Notes: generated from the letters alone by a model not told the origin. A DNA stretch of 64,000 nt from Oscillospiraceae bacterium (GCA_017501355.1 JAFVXA010000037.1:62001-126000), one strand, 5' to 3'; positions 36,274 through 45,518 are shown, counted from the first letter of the stretch. A program made the numbers and translations.

Positions 36274-37248
36274 ATGATCTATCTCGACGAGATTCTGGCG
36301 CTGAATTTTACGGCGGATTACCTGCTTTTGCTCACAACAGCACGTGCATTAGGAGAACCGCTGCGCCGCAAGCGTTTTGCACTTGCTTCCGTGCTTGGTT
36401 CTGCCTATGCTGCAGCCGCTGCGATGCCTGTTTTGGGCTGGTTCTCCGCATGGTGGATGAAGCTGATCTCGTCACTTGTCATGGTGCGGCTTGCCTTTGG
36501 GCGCAGCGAACGGATCCTGCGGCAATGGATGCTGTTTTTACTCGTGAGCAGCGGTTTTGCGGGAGTGGAAATGGCGCTGTTCGGGTTTACGGCAGTCAGA
36601 TTCCCCCTGCTGCTGTTTGCGGGAACGTTTTTGACCTGCTATCTGCTGCTTGGCGTGAGCTTTCGGGGCAGCGGACGCGCCGCCGTGCGGGGACTTTTGC
36701 TGCCTGTGACGGTGGAGCAGGGGGGAAAACGGGTGTCACTCACAGCGCTGCTGGACACGGGCTGCACCCTTGCTGACCCCCGCAGCGGCGAGGCGCTGCT
36801 CATTGCGGAAAGACGGGCATTGCAGCCACTTTTTGAAGGGGAAATACCCGATTCTGCGGGCGGATTACCTTTTGAGAACCTTAGTGGCACAGGCGTTATC
36901 AATGTGTACCGTGTTGACAGGCTTATAGTGGGGCGAAAGCGGCTTTCCAACGCCCTTATAGGGGTGTATGAGGGGCAGTTCAGCGGAAATCATCAAGCCC
37001 TGTGGGGCGGAGAAACGGAAGGGAGCAGATCGGATGAAGGTGCTTGTATGGCTGAAGGAATGGGGAAGGCGACTGGGCTTGCTGCCTGCATCGCCCGTGC
37101 TGTACATCGGCGGGAGCGATACCCTGCCGCCGCCTCTCACGCGGGAGGAGGAAGCGGAACTGCTGACGAGACTACAGGAGGACGAGGTGCGGAAAACGCT
37201 CATCGAGCGGAATCTCAGACTGGTGGTGTACATCGCACGGCGGTTTGA
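36274..37248 (+). CDS. spoIIGA: Sigma-E processing peptidase SpoIIGA, with extended C-terminus
   Basis: The product has 324 residues. The N-terminal half contains about five membrane helices. The second half is an aspartic-protease-like domain with the active-site loop [14 protein letters not shown] (Asp161). It cleaves the pro-sequence of SigE in the mother cell upon signalling from the forespore. The family normally ends soon after the [12 protein letters not shown] segment. Here the frame stays open for 81 more residues of Gly/Ala/Arg-rich character, 215 bases into sigE. This suggests a lost stop codon (TGG at 37003 would be TGA after one change) or a frameshift. ATG 36274 is chosen for the GGAG 9 bases upstream. 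Confidence 0.9.
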   Translation: MIYLDEILALNFTADYLLLLTTARALGEPLRRKRFALASVLGSAYAAAAAMPVLGWFSAWWMKLISSLVMVRLAFGRSERILRQWMLFLLVSSGFAGVEMALFGFTAVRFPLLLFAGTFLTCYLLLGVSFRGSGRAAVRGLLLPVTVEQGGKRVSLTALLDTGCTLADPRSGEALLIAERRALQPLFEGEIPDSAGGLPFENLSGTGVINVYRVDRLIVGRKRLSNALIGVYEGQFSGNHQALWGGETEGSRSDEGACMAEGMGKATGLAACIARAVHRRERYPAAASHAGGGSGTADETTGGRGAENAHRAESQTGGVHRTAV

Positions 37249-37735
37249 GAACACGGGCATCAACATCGAAGACCTCATTTCCATCGGCACCATCGGGCTG
37301 ATCAAAGCGGTGAACAACTTTCAGATCGACAAAAACATCAAGCTTGCGACGTTTTCATCCAAATGCATCGAAAACGAAATTCTGATGCACCTCAGAAAAA
37401 CCGCCCAGCAAAAGGGGGAGGTGTCTCTTGAAGAGCCCCTCAATACCGACTGGGACGGAAACGCCTTGCTGCTCAGTGATATCCTCGGCACGGAGGAGGA
37501 CTGCGTCCTGCGTCCCATCGAGGAGGATGTGGATCGAGAGCTTCTGCGCCGCGCCATTGCCATGCTGAGTGAGCGAGAGCAGGAGATCATCGTGCTGCGC
37601 TTCGGTCTCGGTGGGCATGAGGAGCAGACTCAAAAAGAGGTGGCAGACCGTCTCGGTATCTCCCAGAGCTACATATCCCGTCTCGAAAAACGCATCATTT
37701 CCCGCCTGAAGAAGGAAATGCTTCGCATGAGCTGA
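37034..37735 (+). CDS. sigE: RNA polymerase sporulation sigma factor SigE, precursor
   Basis: The 233-residue sigma-70 family member has an N-terminal pro-sequence of about 30 residues ([27 protein letters not shown]). Region 2 ([21 protein letters not shown]) and region 4 ([15 protein letters not shown], then [14 protein letters not shown]) follow. It directs early mother-cell transcription after cleavage by SpoIIGA, encoded just upstream. GGGAGCAG precedes the ATG. In a third frame a TGA overlaps this ATG, the place where spoIIGA would normally end. Confidence 0.96.
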   Translation: MKVLVWLKEWGRRLGLLPASPVLYIGGSDTLPPPLTREEEAELLTRLQEDEVRKTLIERNLRLVVYIARRFENTGINIEDLISIGTIGLIKAVNNFQIDKNIKLATFSSKCIENEILMHLRKTAQQKGEVSLEEPLNTDWDGNALLLSDILGTEEDCVLRPIEEDVDRELLRRAIAMLSEREQEIIVLRFGLGGHEEQTQKEVADRLGISQSYISRLEKRIISRLKKEMLRMS

Positions 37736-37762
37736 TTTTTTGGTATTTTCCCGCAGCTGATG

Positions 37763-37791
37763 TTGACAAATGGGGTAAAAACGGTTAAAAT
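37763..37791 (+). promoter_or_regulatory. Sigma-A-type promoter of the valS leader
   Basis: A perfect TTGACA (37763-37768) and TAAAAT (37786-37791) are 17 bases apart. The same hexamers and spacer occur in front of the tyrS T-box. Confidence 0.85.
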
Positions 37792-37803
37792 AATCGGGAA
37801 ATT

Positions 37804-38029
37804 GCGAAGAGCAGGAGTAGTATGCGTGATCCGGATGCGGAGAGAGGGAACGGTTGGTGCAAGTTCCCGTGAAGGATGCGCGGAAGTCGCCTGTGAGCGG
37901 CCGGACTGAAATGTGAGTAAGCCGGACGGGAACTCCCGTTACAGAGTGAGAGTGTCCGCCTTTTGGCGGGAATTCAGGTGGTACCGCGGTTTTTATCGCC
38001 CTGAGCTGTGATCGGCTCAGGGCTTTTTT
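37804..38029 (+). promoter_or_regulatory. T-box leader of valS, valine specifier GTC
   Basis: The leader has the T-box sequence AGGTGGTACCGCGG (37976-37989), whose TGGT pairs with the uncharged tRNA end, and a terminator hairpin GCCCTGAGC...GCTCAGGGC with TTTTTT (37998-38029). Aligning it with the tyrosine leader at 54748 places GAAGTCGCC (GTC at 37886-37888) opposite GAATACACC. The specifier is therefore GTC, valine. Uncharged tRNA-Val would favour the antiterminator and switch valS on. Confidence 0.92.
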
Positions 38030-38079
38030 GTTTTTACTGTGCTGATCAAAAAAATTTTTAGATAGGGAGCTTACAGGAA

Positions 38080-40728
38080 ATGAGAAAAGAACTTCCCAAA
38101 GTGTATGAACCCAAGGATGTGGAAAGCCGCATCTACAATGCGTGGATGGAGAACGACTGCTTTAAGGCAGATCCCGATCCCAAGAAAAAGCCCTTCTCCA
38201 TCGTTATGCCGCCCCCCAACGTCACCGGTCAGCTGCACATGGGTCACGCTATGGACGCGACTCTGCAGGATATTCTGACCCGCTATAAGCGTATGCAGGG
38301 CTTCAGTGCTCTGTGGCTGCCCGGCACCGACCATGCGGGCATCGCCACCCAGATCAAGGTGGAGGAGGAGCTTCGCAAGAACGAGGGTCTGACCCGTCAC
38401 GATCTCGGTCGCGAGAAGTTCCTTGAGCGCGTGTGGCAGTGGAAGGAAAAGTACGGTAACCGTATCGTTGAGCAGCAGAAGAAGATGGGTGCATCCTGCG
38501 ACTGGAGCCGCAGCCGCTTCACCATGGACGAGGGCTGCTCCGCAGCCGTGCGCGAGACCTTCTGCGACCTCTATGATAAGGGTCTGATCTACAAGGGCAG
38601 CCGCATCATCAACTGGTGCCCCCACTGCCTGACCGCCCTCTCCGATGCAGAGGTCGAGTATGTGGATAAGCCCGGTCACCTCTGGCACATCCAGTATCCC
38701 CTCACCGACGGCAGCGGCTACATCACCGTCGCTACCACCCGTCCCGAGACCATGATGGGCGATACCGGTATTGCTGTGAACCCCGAGGATGAAAACCTCA
38801 ACCACCTCATTGGCAAGACTGCCATCCTGCCCATTATGAACCGCGAGATCCCCATCGTGGGCGACTCCTACTGCGAGATCGGCTTTGGTACCGGTGCGGT
38901 CAAGATGACTCCCGCTCACGACCTCAACGACTTTGAGGTGGGTCTGCGCCACAACCTCGAGGTGCTGCGCGTCATCGCTGACGACGGTACCATCAACGAG
39001 AACGGCGGCAAGTATAACGGCATGGACCGCTACGAGTGCCGCAAGGCGATCGTGAAGGATCTGGAAGAGGGCGGCTACCTCGTGAAGTCCGAGCCCTATT
39101 CCCACAATGTCGGCACCTGCTATCGCTGCCACAACGACGTGGAGCCCCTGATCTCCGCACAGTGGTTCGTGAAGATGGAGCCCCTTGCCAAGGAAGCCAT
39201 CCGCGTGGTCAACGACGGCACCATCAAGTTCGTGCCCGAGCGTTTCACCAAGACCTACATCAACTGGATGGAAAATGTGCATGACTGGTGCATTTCCCGT
39301 CAGCTCTGGTGGGGTCACCAGATCCCCGCATGGAACTGCGATGACTGCGGTCATATCAACGTCAAGCGTGAGGATCCCACGGTTTGCGAGAAGTGCGGCA
39401 GCACCCATCTGACCCGCGAAGAGGACGTGCTGGATACCTGGTTCTCCTCTGCACTGTGGCCCTTCTCCACTATGGGCTGGCCCAATATGGAGGCTGAGGA
39501 TCTCAACTACTGGTATCCCACCTCTGTCATGGTCACCGGCTATGACATCATCTTCTTCTGGGTTGCCCGCATGATCTTCTCCGGCATGGAGCAGATGAAG
39601 AAGGAACCCTTCCACACCGTGTTCATCCACGGTCTTGTCCGCGACGATAAGGGTCGTAAGATGAGTAAGTCCCTCGGCAACGGCATTGATCCTCTGGAAA
39701 TGGCAGAGCAGTATGGTGCTGACGCCCTGCGCTTCAACCTCATCACCGGCAACAGCCCCGGTAACGATATGCGTTTCTATGTGGAGAAGTGCGAGGCAAT
39801 GCGCAACTTCGCCAACAAGATCTGGAACGCAACCCGCTTCGTGATGATGAACCTCACCATCGACGAGGTGAAGCTGCCCGAGAAGCTGGAGCTGGAGGAT
39901 AAGTGGCTTCTCAGCAAGTACAATGATCTTGTCCGTGAAGTCACCGACAACATGGATTCCTATGAACTGGGCGTTGCTTCCGCCAAGGTCTATGACTTCA
40001 TTTGGGATACCTACTGCGACTGGTATATCGAGCTGACCAAGACCCGTCTCAACGGCGACAACGCAGAGGCTAAGCTCGCTGCTGAGAACGTGCTGGTGTA
40101 CGTCCTCTCCGGCATCCTCAAGCTGCTGCATCCCTTCATGCCCTTCATCACTGAGGAGATCTGGCAGGCTCTGCCCCACACCGCAGATGCTAAGCCCGAT
40201 GGCTTCATCATGCAGGAAGCATGGCCCGAGTACGACGAGAAGCTCTGCTTCAAGGCAGAGGAGGAGGCAATGGAAGCCGTCAAGGATGCCATTTCTGCCG
40301 TCCGTGCCCGCAGAAGCGAGATGAACGTGCCCCCCAGCAAGAAGGCACAGATGATTATCGTCACTGAGACTCCCGACATTTACGAGCAGGGCAAGCACTT
40401 CATCGCTCGTATGGCATTCGCAAATGATGTGACCGTCACCGACAAGGCTCCCGCTGATCTCAGCGGCATGGTCACCGTGGTCACCCACGGCTCCAATGTG
40501 TATATGCCTCTGGCTGAGCTGGTGGACTTCGAGAAGGAGCTCGCCCGCATTGCCAAGGAAAAGGCAAACGTGGAGAAGCAGCTGAACATGATCGCCGGCA
40601 AGCTCAGCAACGAAAGCTTCGTTGCCAAGGCTCCCGAGCAGGTGGTTGCTGCAGAGCGCGAGAAGGAGAAGAAGCTCCGCGAGCTGCTGGCAAAGCTGGA
40701 TGAGTCCGCTGCTGCCATGAAGGCATAA
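38080..40728 (+). CDS. valS: Valine--tRNA ligase
   Basis: This 882-residue class I synthetase is the normal size. PPPNVTGQLHMGHAMD holds the HIGH motif (residue about 47), the editing domain is central, and RKMSKSLGNGID holds KMSKS near residue 527. An anticodon-binding domain and a C-terminal coiled coil (KELARIAKEKANVEKQLN) follow. It charges and proofreads tRNA-Val. It lies immediately downstream of a T-box leader with a valine specifier, so it is controlled by tRNA charging. GGGAG lies before the ATG. Confidence 0.98.
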   Translation: MRKELPKVYEPKDVESRIYNAWMENDCFKADPDPKKKPFSIVMPPPNVTGQLHMGHAMDATLQDILTRYKRMQGFSALWLPGTDHAGIATQIKVEEELRKNEGLTRHDLGREKFLERVWQWKEKYGNRIVEQQKKMGASCDWSRSRFTMDEGCSAAVRETFCDLYDKGLIYKGSRIINWCPHCLTALSDAEVEYVDKPGHLWHIQYPLTDGSGYITVATTRPETMMGDTGIAVNPEDENLNHLIGKTAILPIMNREIPIVGDSYCEIGFGTGAVKMTPAHDLNDFEVGLRHNLEVLRVIADDGTINENGGKYNGMDRYECRKAIVKDLEEGGYLVKSEPYSHNVGTCYRCHNDVEPLISAQWFVKMEPLAKEAIRVVNDGTIKFVPERFTKTYINWMENVHDWCISRQLWWGHQIPAWNCDDCGHINVKREDPTVCEKCGSTHLTREEDVLDTWFSSALWPFSTMGWPNMEAEDLNYWYPTSVMVTGYDIIFFWVARMIFSGMEQMKKEPFHTVFIHGLVRDDKGRKMSKSLGNGIDPLEMAEQYGADALRFNLITGNSPGNDMRFYVEKCEAMRNFANKIWNATRFVMMNLTIDEVKLPEKLELEDKWLLSKYNDLVREVTDNMDSYELGVASAKVYDFIWDTYCDWYIELTKTRLNGDNAEAKLAAENVLVYVLSGILKLLHPFMPFITEEIWQALPHTADAKPDGFIMQEAWPEYDEKLCFKAEEEAMEAVKDAISAVRARRSEMNVPPSKKAQMIIVTETPDIYEQGKHFIARMAFANDVTVTDKAPADLSGMVTVVTHGSNVYMPLAELVDFEKELARIAKEKANVEKQLNMIAGKLSNESFVAKAPEQVVAAEREKEKKLRELLAKLDESAAAMKA

Positions 40729-40747
40729 GTCTATATCGTTTTCTTTG

Positions 40748-40781
40748 AGAGCGCGTCCGATTTCGGACGCGCTCTTTTTTC
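40748..40781 (+). terminator. Terminator after valS
   Basis: A perfect 13-bp stem (40748-40760 with 40763-40775) is followed by TTTTT. Confidence 0.92.
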
Positions 40782-40808
40782 ATATTTTCTGCTCTTCCCG
40801 CATAGGAT
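40780..40808 (+). promoter_or_regulatory. SigE-type promoter of the spoIIIA operon
   Basis: TCATATT (40780-40786), 14 bases, then CATAGGAT (40801-40808) fit the mother-cell SigE consensus (-35 near KMATATT, -10 near CATACAMT). The spoIIIAA ATG follows 31 bases later. Confidence 0.65.
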
Positions 40809-40838
40809 GCGGCAAGGATTTGGACAAGGAGGGACAGT

Positions 40839-41753
40839 ATGAGAGAGGAAGAACGATTCGATGCGGCAATCCGTTGTCTCCCGCTGCGGCTCAAGCGTTT
40901 TGCGCAGGCATTAAGTCTTGAGGAAAAGCAAAAGACGGAGGAAATTCGCCTGCGGACGGGACAGCCGCTGACCCTGCTGCGGGATGGGCGGGAGTACCCT
41001 GCGGGGGAGGGTGCAGAGTGCGTGGTCGTGCCGGAGGACTTGGAGACGGTCTGCAATATCGTGACGGGATTTTCCCGCTATACGGCGTTGGAGACATTAA
41101 AAAAAGGCTATCTGACCGCAGAGGGGGGCTTTCGCGTGGGTGTGACAGGCTTTGCCGTGCGGCAGGGGGGCGAGATCACGGCGCTGCGGGATTTCTCTTC
41201 CATGGCGATCCGCATCGCTCGCCAGCGCATCGGTCTTGCGGAGGATCTCTGCCATGAGCTATGGCAGGAAGGGCAGCTCCCGGGCACGCTGATCGCAGCA
41301 GCACCGGGGCTTGGCAAGACCACCCTGCTGCGGGATCTGATCCGTTCACTCAGCTACGGCGGCAGCGGTTTTCCGCCTGTTCGCGTTGGACTTGTGGACG
41401 AGCGCGGGGAGATCGCTGCCATGCACAGCGGTGTGCCGCAGCTGGACGTGGGTCCCCGCACGGATGTTCTCGATGCCTGCCCCAAGGCGGAGGGGATCGA
41501 GCTGCTGCTGCGCGCCATGAACCCGCAGGTCATCGCCGTGGACGAGATCACGGCGGCAGAGGATATTGCTGCTATGAGCCGCGCCGCCAACTGTGGCGTG
41601 ACCATGATCGCCACCATCCATGCCGCAGACCGAAAGGAGCTTATGGCAAAGCCCCTGTTTCGCCAGCTGCAGCGGCAGGGGGTGTTTCGGAAGCTTGTTA
41701 CCATTCGCTGCGATGAGGGCGAACGGAGATATCTCATGGAGGAGCTCAGATGA
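40839..41753 (+). CDS. spoIIIAA: Stage III sporulation protein AA, ATPase
   Basis: The 304-residue secretion-type ATPase has Walker A AAPGLGKTTLLRDLI near residue 155, Walker B VIAVDEITAAEDI and VDERGEIA. It resembles type II/IV secretion ATPases and powers or assembles the SpoIIIA channel that links mother cell and forespore after engulfment. AAGGAGG lies 7 bases before the ATG. It is the first of eight tightly packed genes with overlapping stops and starts. Confidence 0.97.
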   Translation: MREEERFDAAIRCLPLRLKRFAQALSLEEKQKTEEIRLRTGQPLTLLRDGREYPAGEGAECVVVPEDLETVCNIVTGFSRYTALETLKKGYLTAEGGFRVGVTGFAVRQGGEITALRDFSSMAIRIARQRIGLAEDLCHELWQEGQLPGTLIAAAPGLGKTTLLRDLIRSLSYGGSGFPPVRVGLVDERGEIAAMHSGVPQLDVGPRTDVLDACPKAEGIELLLRAMNPQVIAVDEITAAEDIAAMSRAANCGVTMIATIHAADRKELMAKPLFRQLQRQGVFRKLVTIRCDEGERRYLMEELR

Positions 41754-42250
41754 TGAAATGGATGGGGGCAGCGCTGCTGCTGAGCGGAGGCTGGGGCGTG
41801 TCCCTGCTCTGGGGACGGCGGCAGCGGCGCACAGTGGAGATCTGCGGCGAATTTCTCCTTGCGGCGCAGCGCATGGAGCGGACGATCCGCTGCGAGCAGC
41901 GTGGACTGAAGTCTCTGTTTTTTGAGCTTGCGGCGCAGGAAGGCGCAGTTGGGCGTTTCTTCGAGGATCTGCTTTGCCTTTGGGCGGCAGAGGAGGAGAC
42001 ACCGCTCCGGAACGTTTGGGAGCGAGCGGCATCCGTCTCGGAGCTGCCCGCGGAAGGAAAACGGATCTGGCGGGAACTGGGACAGCGGCTCAGTGGCGAC
42101 AGTGAACATATCTGTGCATCGATAACCGCTGCGGCAGAGGAGTTGTCAGCTTTGCAGAAATCGCTGAAAGAGACTCTGCCGAACCGCTTGCGGCTCAGCT
42201 CTGCGCTGTCGCTCAGCGCCGCGGCGTTTCTGGTGATCCTGCTGCTGTAA
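41750..42250 (+). CDS. spoIIIAB: Stage III sporulation protein AB
   Basis: The 166-residue protein has a hydrophobic N-terminus (MGAALLLSGGWGVSLL), a helical middle and a last membrane helix (SALSLSAAAFLVILLL), reminiscent of GspF-like secretion proteins as described for SpoIIIAB. ATG 41750 overlaps the spoIIIAA stop; a second ATG follows at once. GGAGGAG lies upstream. It is part of the SpoIIIA complex in the mother-cell membrane. Confidence 0.93.
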   Translation: MMKWMGAALLLSGGWGVSLLWGRRQRRTVEICGEFLLAAQRMERTIRCEQRGLKSLFFELAAQEGAVGRFFEDLLCLWAAEEETPLRNVWERAASVSELPAEGKRIWRELGQRLSGDSEHICASITAAAEELSALQKSLKETLPNRLRLSSALSLSAAAFLVILLL

Positions 42251-42320
42251 GGGGCTTGTCATATTCCTGCCGCAGGGCGCATAGAGTGGGACAAGAACAA
42301 AAGAGGAGGCGATGGAACGA

Positions 42321-42515
42321 ATGGATGTGGATCTGATTTTTAAAATCGCAGCCATCGGCATCATTGTGGCGGTGCTGAATCTGCTGCTGGCGCGGTCGGG
42401 ACGGGAGGAACAGGCGATGATGCTTACTCTTGCAGGGCTTGTGGTGGTGCTGATGATGCTGGTGCGGCAGATCAGCGATCTCTTTGCCCTCATCAAAAGC
42501 CTGTTCGGATTCTGA
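42321..42515 (+). CDS. spoIIIAC: Stage III sporulation protein AC
   Basis: The 64-residue protein has two membrane helices, and its opening MDVDLIFKIAAIGIIVAVLN matches the family. I choose ATG 42321, because AGGAGG at 42304-42309 would leave only 2 bases before the earlier in-frame ATG at 42312. It forms part of the SpoIIIA channel base. The stop overlaps the spoIIIAD start (TGATG). A gap of 70 bases separates it from spoIIIAB, the only real gap in the operon. Confidence 0.93.
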   Translation: MDVDLIFKIAAIGIIVAVLNLLLARSGREEQAMMLTLAGLVVVLMMLVRQISDLFALIKSLFGF

Positions 42516-42898
42516 TGGAGACCGTGCTGCGGACGGCAGCGCTGTGTCTTATGGGCTGCATGTTGGTGCAGCTTCTGAAAAAAGACGTGCCTGCACTGCA
42601 GCTGTTGCTGACCGTGGGGATCGTGCTGGTGATGGCGCTGCCTGCGGCAAAGGCGATGCAGTCCCTTTTGCCGCTGCTGGAAGATCTTTCCGTCTTGGCA
42701 GGCATGGGGAAGGAGCATATCCGTATCGTGCTTAAGTGCGGCGCTATGGCGGTGGTGGTGCGGCTCGGCGGCGATATCTGCCGCGATGCGGGACAATCTG
42801 CCCTTGCCTCCCTCATGGAGATCACGGGCGCGGTGGCAGCCATGATCGTAACGCTGCCACTGTTTCGTGCGGTACTGGAGACGATTTTGGGACTATGA
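42515..42898 (+). CDS. spoIIIAD: Stage III sporulation protein AD
   Basis: The 127-residue protein has about three or four membrane helices (CLMGCMLVQLLKK, LLLTVGIVLVMALPAA, then a C-terminal pair). It is typical in length and in its ALMEITGAVAAMI-like segment, here SLMEITGAVAAMI. Like SpoIIIAC it forms a membrane part of the SpoIIIA complex. It overlaps both neighbours by 1-4 bases. Confidence 0.94.
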   Translation: METVLRTAALCLMGCMLVQLLKKDVPALQLLLTVGIVLVMALPAAKAMQSLLPLLEDLSVLAGMGKEHIRIVLKCGAMAVVVRLGGDICRDAGQSALASLMEITGAVAAMIVTLPLFRAVLETILGL

Positions 42899-43977
42899 TG
42901 AAACGATTACTGATGCTGGTGCTGGCTTTTCTGCTGCTCCCCATACCCGCTGCGGCAGAGGAGCTTCCAGAGGAGCTTCTCTCCTCTGTGGATAGAACCA
43001 CCCGTACCATTGCGGAGCAGCGGGAGCTGCGAAGCGCGGCAGATTTTCTGGCAGGCGCACTGGAGGTTTTGCAGTCCATTCGCCCGGAACTGGGCGAGCG
43101 GGTGTGCGATGCAGTGAAGAGCGCGGTGCTGCTGCTTGCGGTGGTGATCGCAGCGGGACTTGCGCAGAGCCTTTTCTCTGCGGCAGGGGGGCATCTTTCC
43201 GTAGACTCCGTGGTGCTTGCGGGGGTGTTAGCCATGGCGGGGATCGCTCTGCGAGATATGGACGGGCTGTTGGGATCTGCCCGCAGTATGCTGACGGAGC
43301 TGGACTCCTTCACAACGGCGCTGCTGCCGACCCTCTTTGCTGCGGTGGCAGCCACTGGGGCGGTGACAACGGCTTCTGCCCAGCAGCTTGTGGCGGCGTG
43401 GCTTTCTGCGGCGCTGGTGCGCTTTGTCAGTACCACGCTCATGCCGCTGCTGCTATGCTATCTGGCGCTTGTCACTGCATCCGTTTCACTGCCGGGTGAC
43501 CCGCTCTCTTTTCTTGCTGAGAGCTTGAAGAAAGGTATGACCTGGCTGCTCGGGGGCATCCTCAGCGCCTTCACCGCCTATCTTTCCCTGACCCATGTGC
43601 TCTCCGGCAGCGCAGATGCACTGACGCTGCGGCTGACCAAGGCGACGCTGTCCTCGGTGGTGCCTGTGGTGGGTGAGATCCTCTCCGGCACAGCGGAAAC
43701 GGTGCTGGCGGGGGCAGGGCTGATGAAAAATGCCGTGGGCATCGTGGGACTGCTGGGCGTGCTGTCCGTGTCGCTGCTGCCCTTTCTTGCCATGCTCGCA
43801 CAGTATTTTTGCTATCGCGTGGCAGCGGCGGCAGCATCGGTGACGGGCAGCAGTGCGCTGACAGCCTATCTGGAAAAGCTCGGGGGTGGCTTCGGCTTGC
43901 TGCTGGGCATGGTGGGGGCTTGTGTGCTGCTGGTGTTCATTTCGGTGTTTGCGGCGATCGCGGTGGTGACACCATGA
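42895..43977 (+). CDS. spoIIIAE: Stage III sporulation protein AE
   Basis: The 360-residue protein has an N-terminal signal-like segment (LLMLVLAFLLLPIPAAA) and then about eight membrane helices. FTAYLSLTHVLSGSADALTLRLTKA and SVVPVVGEILSGTAETVLAGAGLMKNAVG are family landmarks. It belongs to the SpoIIIA complex required for SigG activity in the forespore. ATG 42895 overlaps the spoIIIAD stop; a second ATG lies next to it. Confidence 0.95.
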   Translation: MMKRLLMLVLAFLLLPIPAAAEELPEELLSSVDRTTRTIAEQRELRSAADFLAGALEVLQSIRPELGERVCDAVKSAVLLLAVVIAAGLAQSLFSAAGGHLSVDSVVLAGVLAMAGIALRDMDGLLGSARSMLTELDSFTTALLPTLFAAVAATGAVTTASAQQLVAAWLSAALVRFVSTTLMPLLLCYLALVTASVSLPGDPLSFLAESLKKGMTWLLGGILSAFTAYLSLTHVLSGSADALTLRLTKATLSSVVPVVGEILSGTAETVLAGAGLMKNAVGIVGLLGVLSVSLLPFLAMLAQYFCYRVAAAAASVTGSSALTAYLEKLGGGFGLLLGMVGACVLLVFISVFAAIAVVTP

Positions 43978-44447
43978 TGAGCGCGGTGACGGTGTGGCTG
44001 CGGCAGGTGATCGCGGCGGCATTTTTCTCAGCGGCGGTGGCAGCGCTGCTGCCCAAGGGGGCGGTGAAGCGGATCGCCATGCTGACTTGCTCGGTGCTGT
44101 TGCTGATGACCCTGTTTCGTCCCTTTGCGGGACAGGAGAGAGCATGGCTGCGCAGTATGGATGAGATCAGGGATGAGATCCTTAGTGCCGCAGAGGATCT
44201 CACGCAGGAGAACCGCGAAGCGTGGGCAGGACTCATAGAGCAGGAACTTGTTTCATATATTGAGACAAGAGCTGCCGAAGCAGGCGCGCCCTGCACGGTC
44301 AGCATCACCCTTGCCGTCAATGACGAAGGAGTGCCGCTGCCTGTTGCCGCGGAGCTGACAGCGCCGCGGCGCAGTGAGGAAGTCCACCGCTGTGTCCGTG
44401 AGGAGCTCGGCATCGCGGAGGAAAACATACGATGGAGGATTGGCTGA
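43974..44447 (+). CDS. spoIIIAF: Stage III sporulation protein AF
   Basis: The 157-residue protein has two membrane helices in the first 60 residues and a soluble C-terminal domain of the ring-building motif type described for SpoIIIAF and AG. VRRELGI-like spacing at the end appears here as CVREELGI. Its ATG overlaps the spoIIIAE stop (ATGA), and its end overlaps spoIIIAG by 16 bases. Confidence 0.92.
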   Translation: MMSAVTVWLRQVIAAAFFSAAVAALLPKGAVKRIAMLTCSVLLLMTLFRPFAGQERAWLRSMDEIRDEILSAAEDLTQENREAWAGLIEQELVSYIETRAAEAGAPCTVSITLAVNDEGVPLPVAAELTAPRRSEEVHRCVREELGIAEENIRWRIG

Positions 44448-44950
44448 CCATGGGGAAGCTGAAGGAAGAACTGCTGCGGCTGAAGCCCTATCGCTATGCC
44501 TTGGGGGTGCTGGCACTGGGGGCAGCGTTGCTGCTGTTCCCAAGCGGGGAGACGGAGCAGAAGGCAAGCACCTCATTCACAGAAGAGGAATGGCTGACAG
44601 AGATCCAGCGGGAGCTGAGCGATACCCTTTCCCGCATCGAGGGAGCAGGGCGGCTGACGCTGATGCTCTCAGTGGAGCGGGGAATGCAAAACAGCCTTGC
44701 CCGGGATGTGGAGAGTGATGTGCAGGAACGGGGAGAAAGCCTCAGACGGGAAACGGTGGTCATCTCTCAGGGCAGCGGACAGGAGACGGTGGTCATCACA
44801 GGTGCGAGCTATCCTGTGTTCCGGGGGGCGGTGGTGGTCTGCGAGGGGGGAGATCGCCCCTCCGTGCAGCTGGCAGTGACCGAAGCGATCGCAGCGCTGA
44901 CTGGACTCAGCAGCGACAAAATTTCAGTGATAAAGGGGAATGTAAGATGA
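44432..44950 (+). CDS. spoIIIAG: Stage III sporulation protein AG
   Basis: The 172-residue protein has one N-terminal membrane helix (ALGVLALGAALLLF) and an extracytoplasmic domain ending PSVQLAVTEAIAALTGLSSD, the ring-building fold that forms a large pore between mother cell and forespore in Bacillus. It starts inside spoIIIAF and overlaps spoIIIAH by 4 bases. Confidence 0.94.
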   Translation: MEDWLTMGKLKEELLRLKPYRYALGVLALGAALLLFPSGETEQKASTSFTEEEWLTEIQRELSDTLSRIEGAGRLTLMLSVERGMQNSLARDVESDVQERGESLRRETVVISQGSGQETVVITGASYPVFRGAVVVCEGGDRPSVQLAVTEAIAALTGLSSDKISVIKGNVR

Positions 44951-45483
44951 AACGAGTGAAGATGAGCCATCATGGAAAACGGATCGCTGTCCTGTCTGCG
45001 GTGCTGCTGATGGTCTGTTCGGCGGTGTATCTGAACTGGCGCTATGCCGATGGAGTGGATTCCGCAGGAAAGGTGCTGGGGCAGTCCACACTGGTGAATG
45101 CGGAGGAGCAGACGGAGGCACCTGCGGGAGATTACTTTGCCACCGCCCGCCTCACCCGACAGCAGGCGCGTGACAGTGCCCTTGCGCTGCTGGAGCAGGC
45201 AGCAAGCGAGGAGGGGGCGGATGAGAGCGTCCTGAATGAAGCGTCCGAGAGCATTCAGGTCATGGCGGCATACACCATGACCGAGGCGCAGATCGAAAAT
45301 CTCGTCACCGCCAAGGGCTATGCCGACTGCGTGGCGTTTATGAGCGATCAGAGTGTGAGCGTGGTGGTTGCCAAGGGCGAAGAGGCGCTCACGGCGGCAG
45401 ATGTAGCAAAAATCACCGACATTGTCATCAACGAAACGGGCTATGGAGCGGATCAGATCAAGATTTTGGAATCTGACCAATGA
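44947..45483 (+). CDS. spoIIIAH: Stage III sporulation protein AH
   Basis: The 178-residue protein has an N-terminal membrane helix (RIAVLSAVLLMVCSAVYLNW) and a C-terminal YscJ/FliF-like ring domain (EAQIENLVTAKGYADCVAFM). It spans from the mother-cell membrane to bind SpoIIQ of the forespore. The ATG overlaps the spoIIIAG stop. It ends the operon; a separate sigma-A promoter for the next gene follows immediately. Confidence 0.95.
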   Translation: MKRVKMSHHGKRIAVLSAVLLMVCSAVYLNWRYADGVDSAGKVLGQSTLVNAEEQTEAPAGDYFATARLTRQQARDSALALLEQAASEEGADESVLNEASESIQVMAAYTMTEAQIENLVTAKGYADCVAFMSDQSVSVVVAKGEEALTAADVAKITDIVINETGYGADQIKILESDQ

Positions 45484-45489
45484 AAACTG

Positions 45490-45518
45490 TTGTATTTTTG
45501 GCTGAGAAATGGTAGAAT
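45490..45518 (+). promoter_or_regulatory. Sigma-A-type promoter for the Gls24-nusB genes
   Basis: TTGTAT (45490-45495) and TAGAAT (45513-45518) are 17 bases apart, right after the spoIIIAH stop. It would allow vegetative expression of the downstream genes. Confidence 0.7.

Noticed and set aside
36968..37033. An earlier ATG for sigE
   Set aside because: The ATG at 37034 has GGGAGCAG upstream and gives the normal pro-sequence length.
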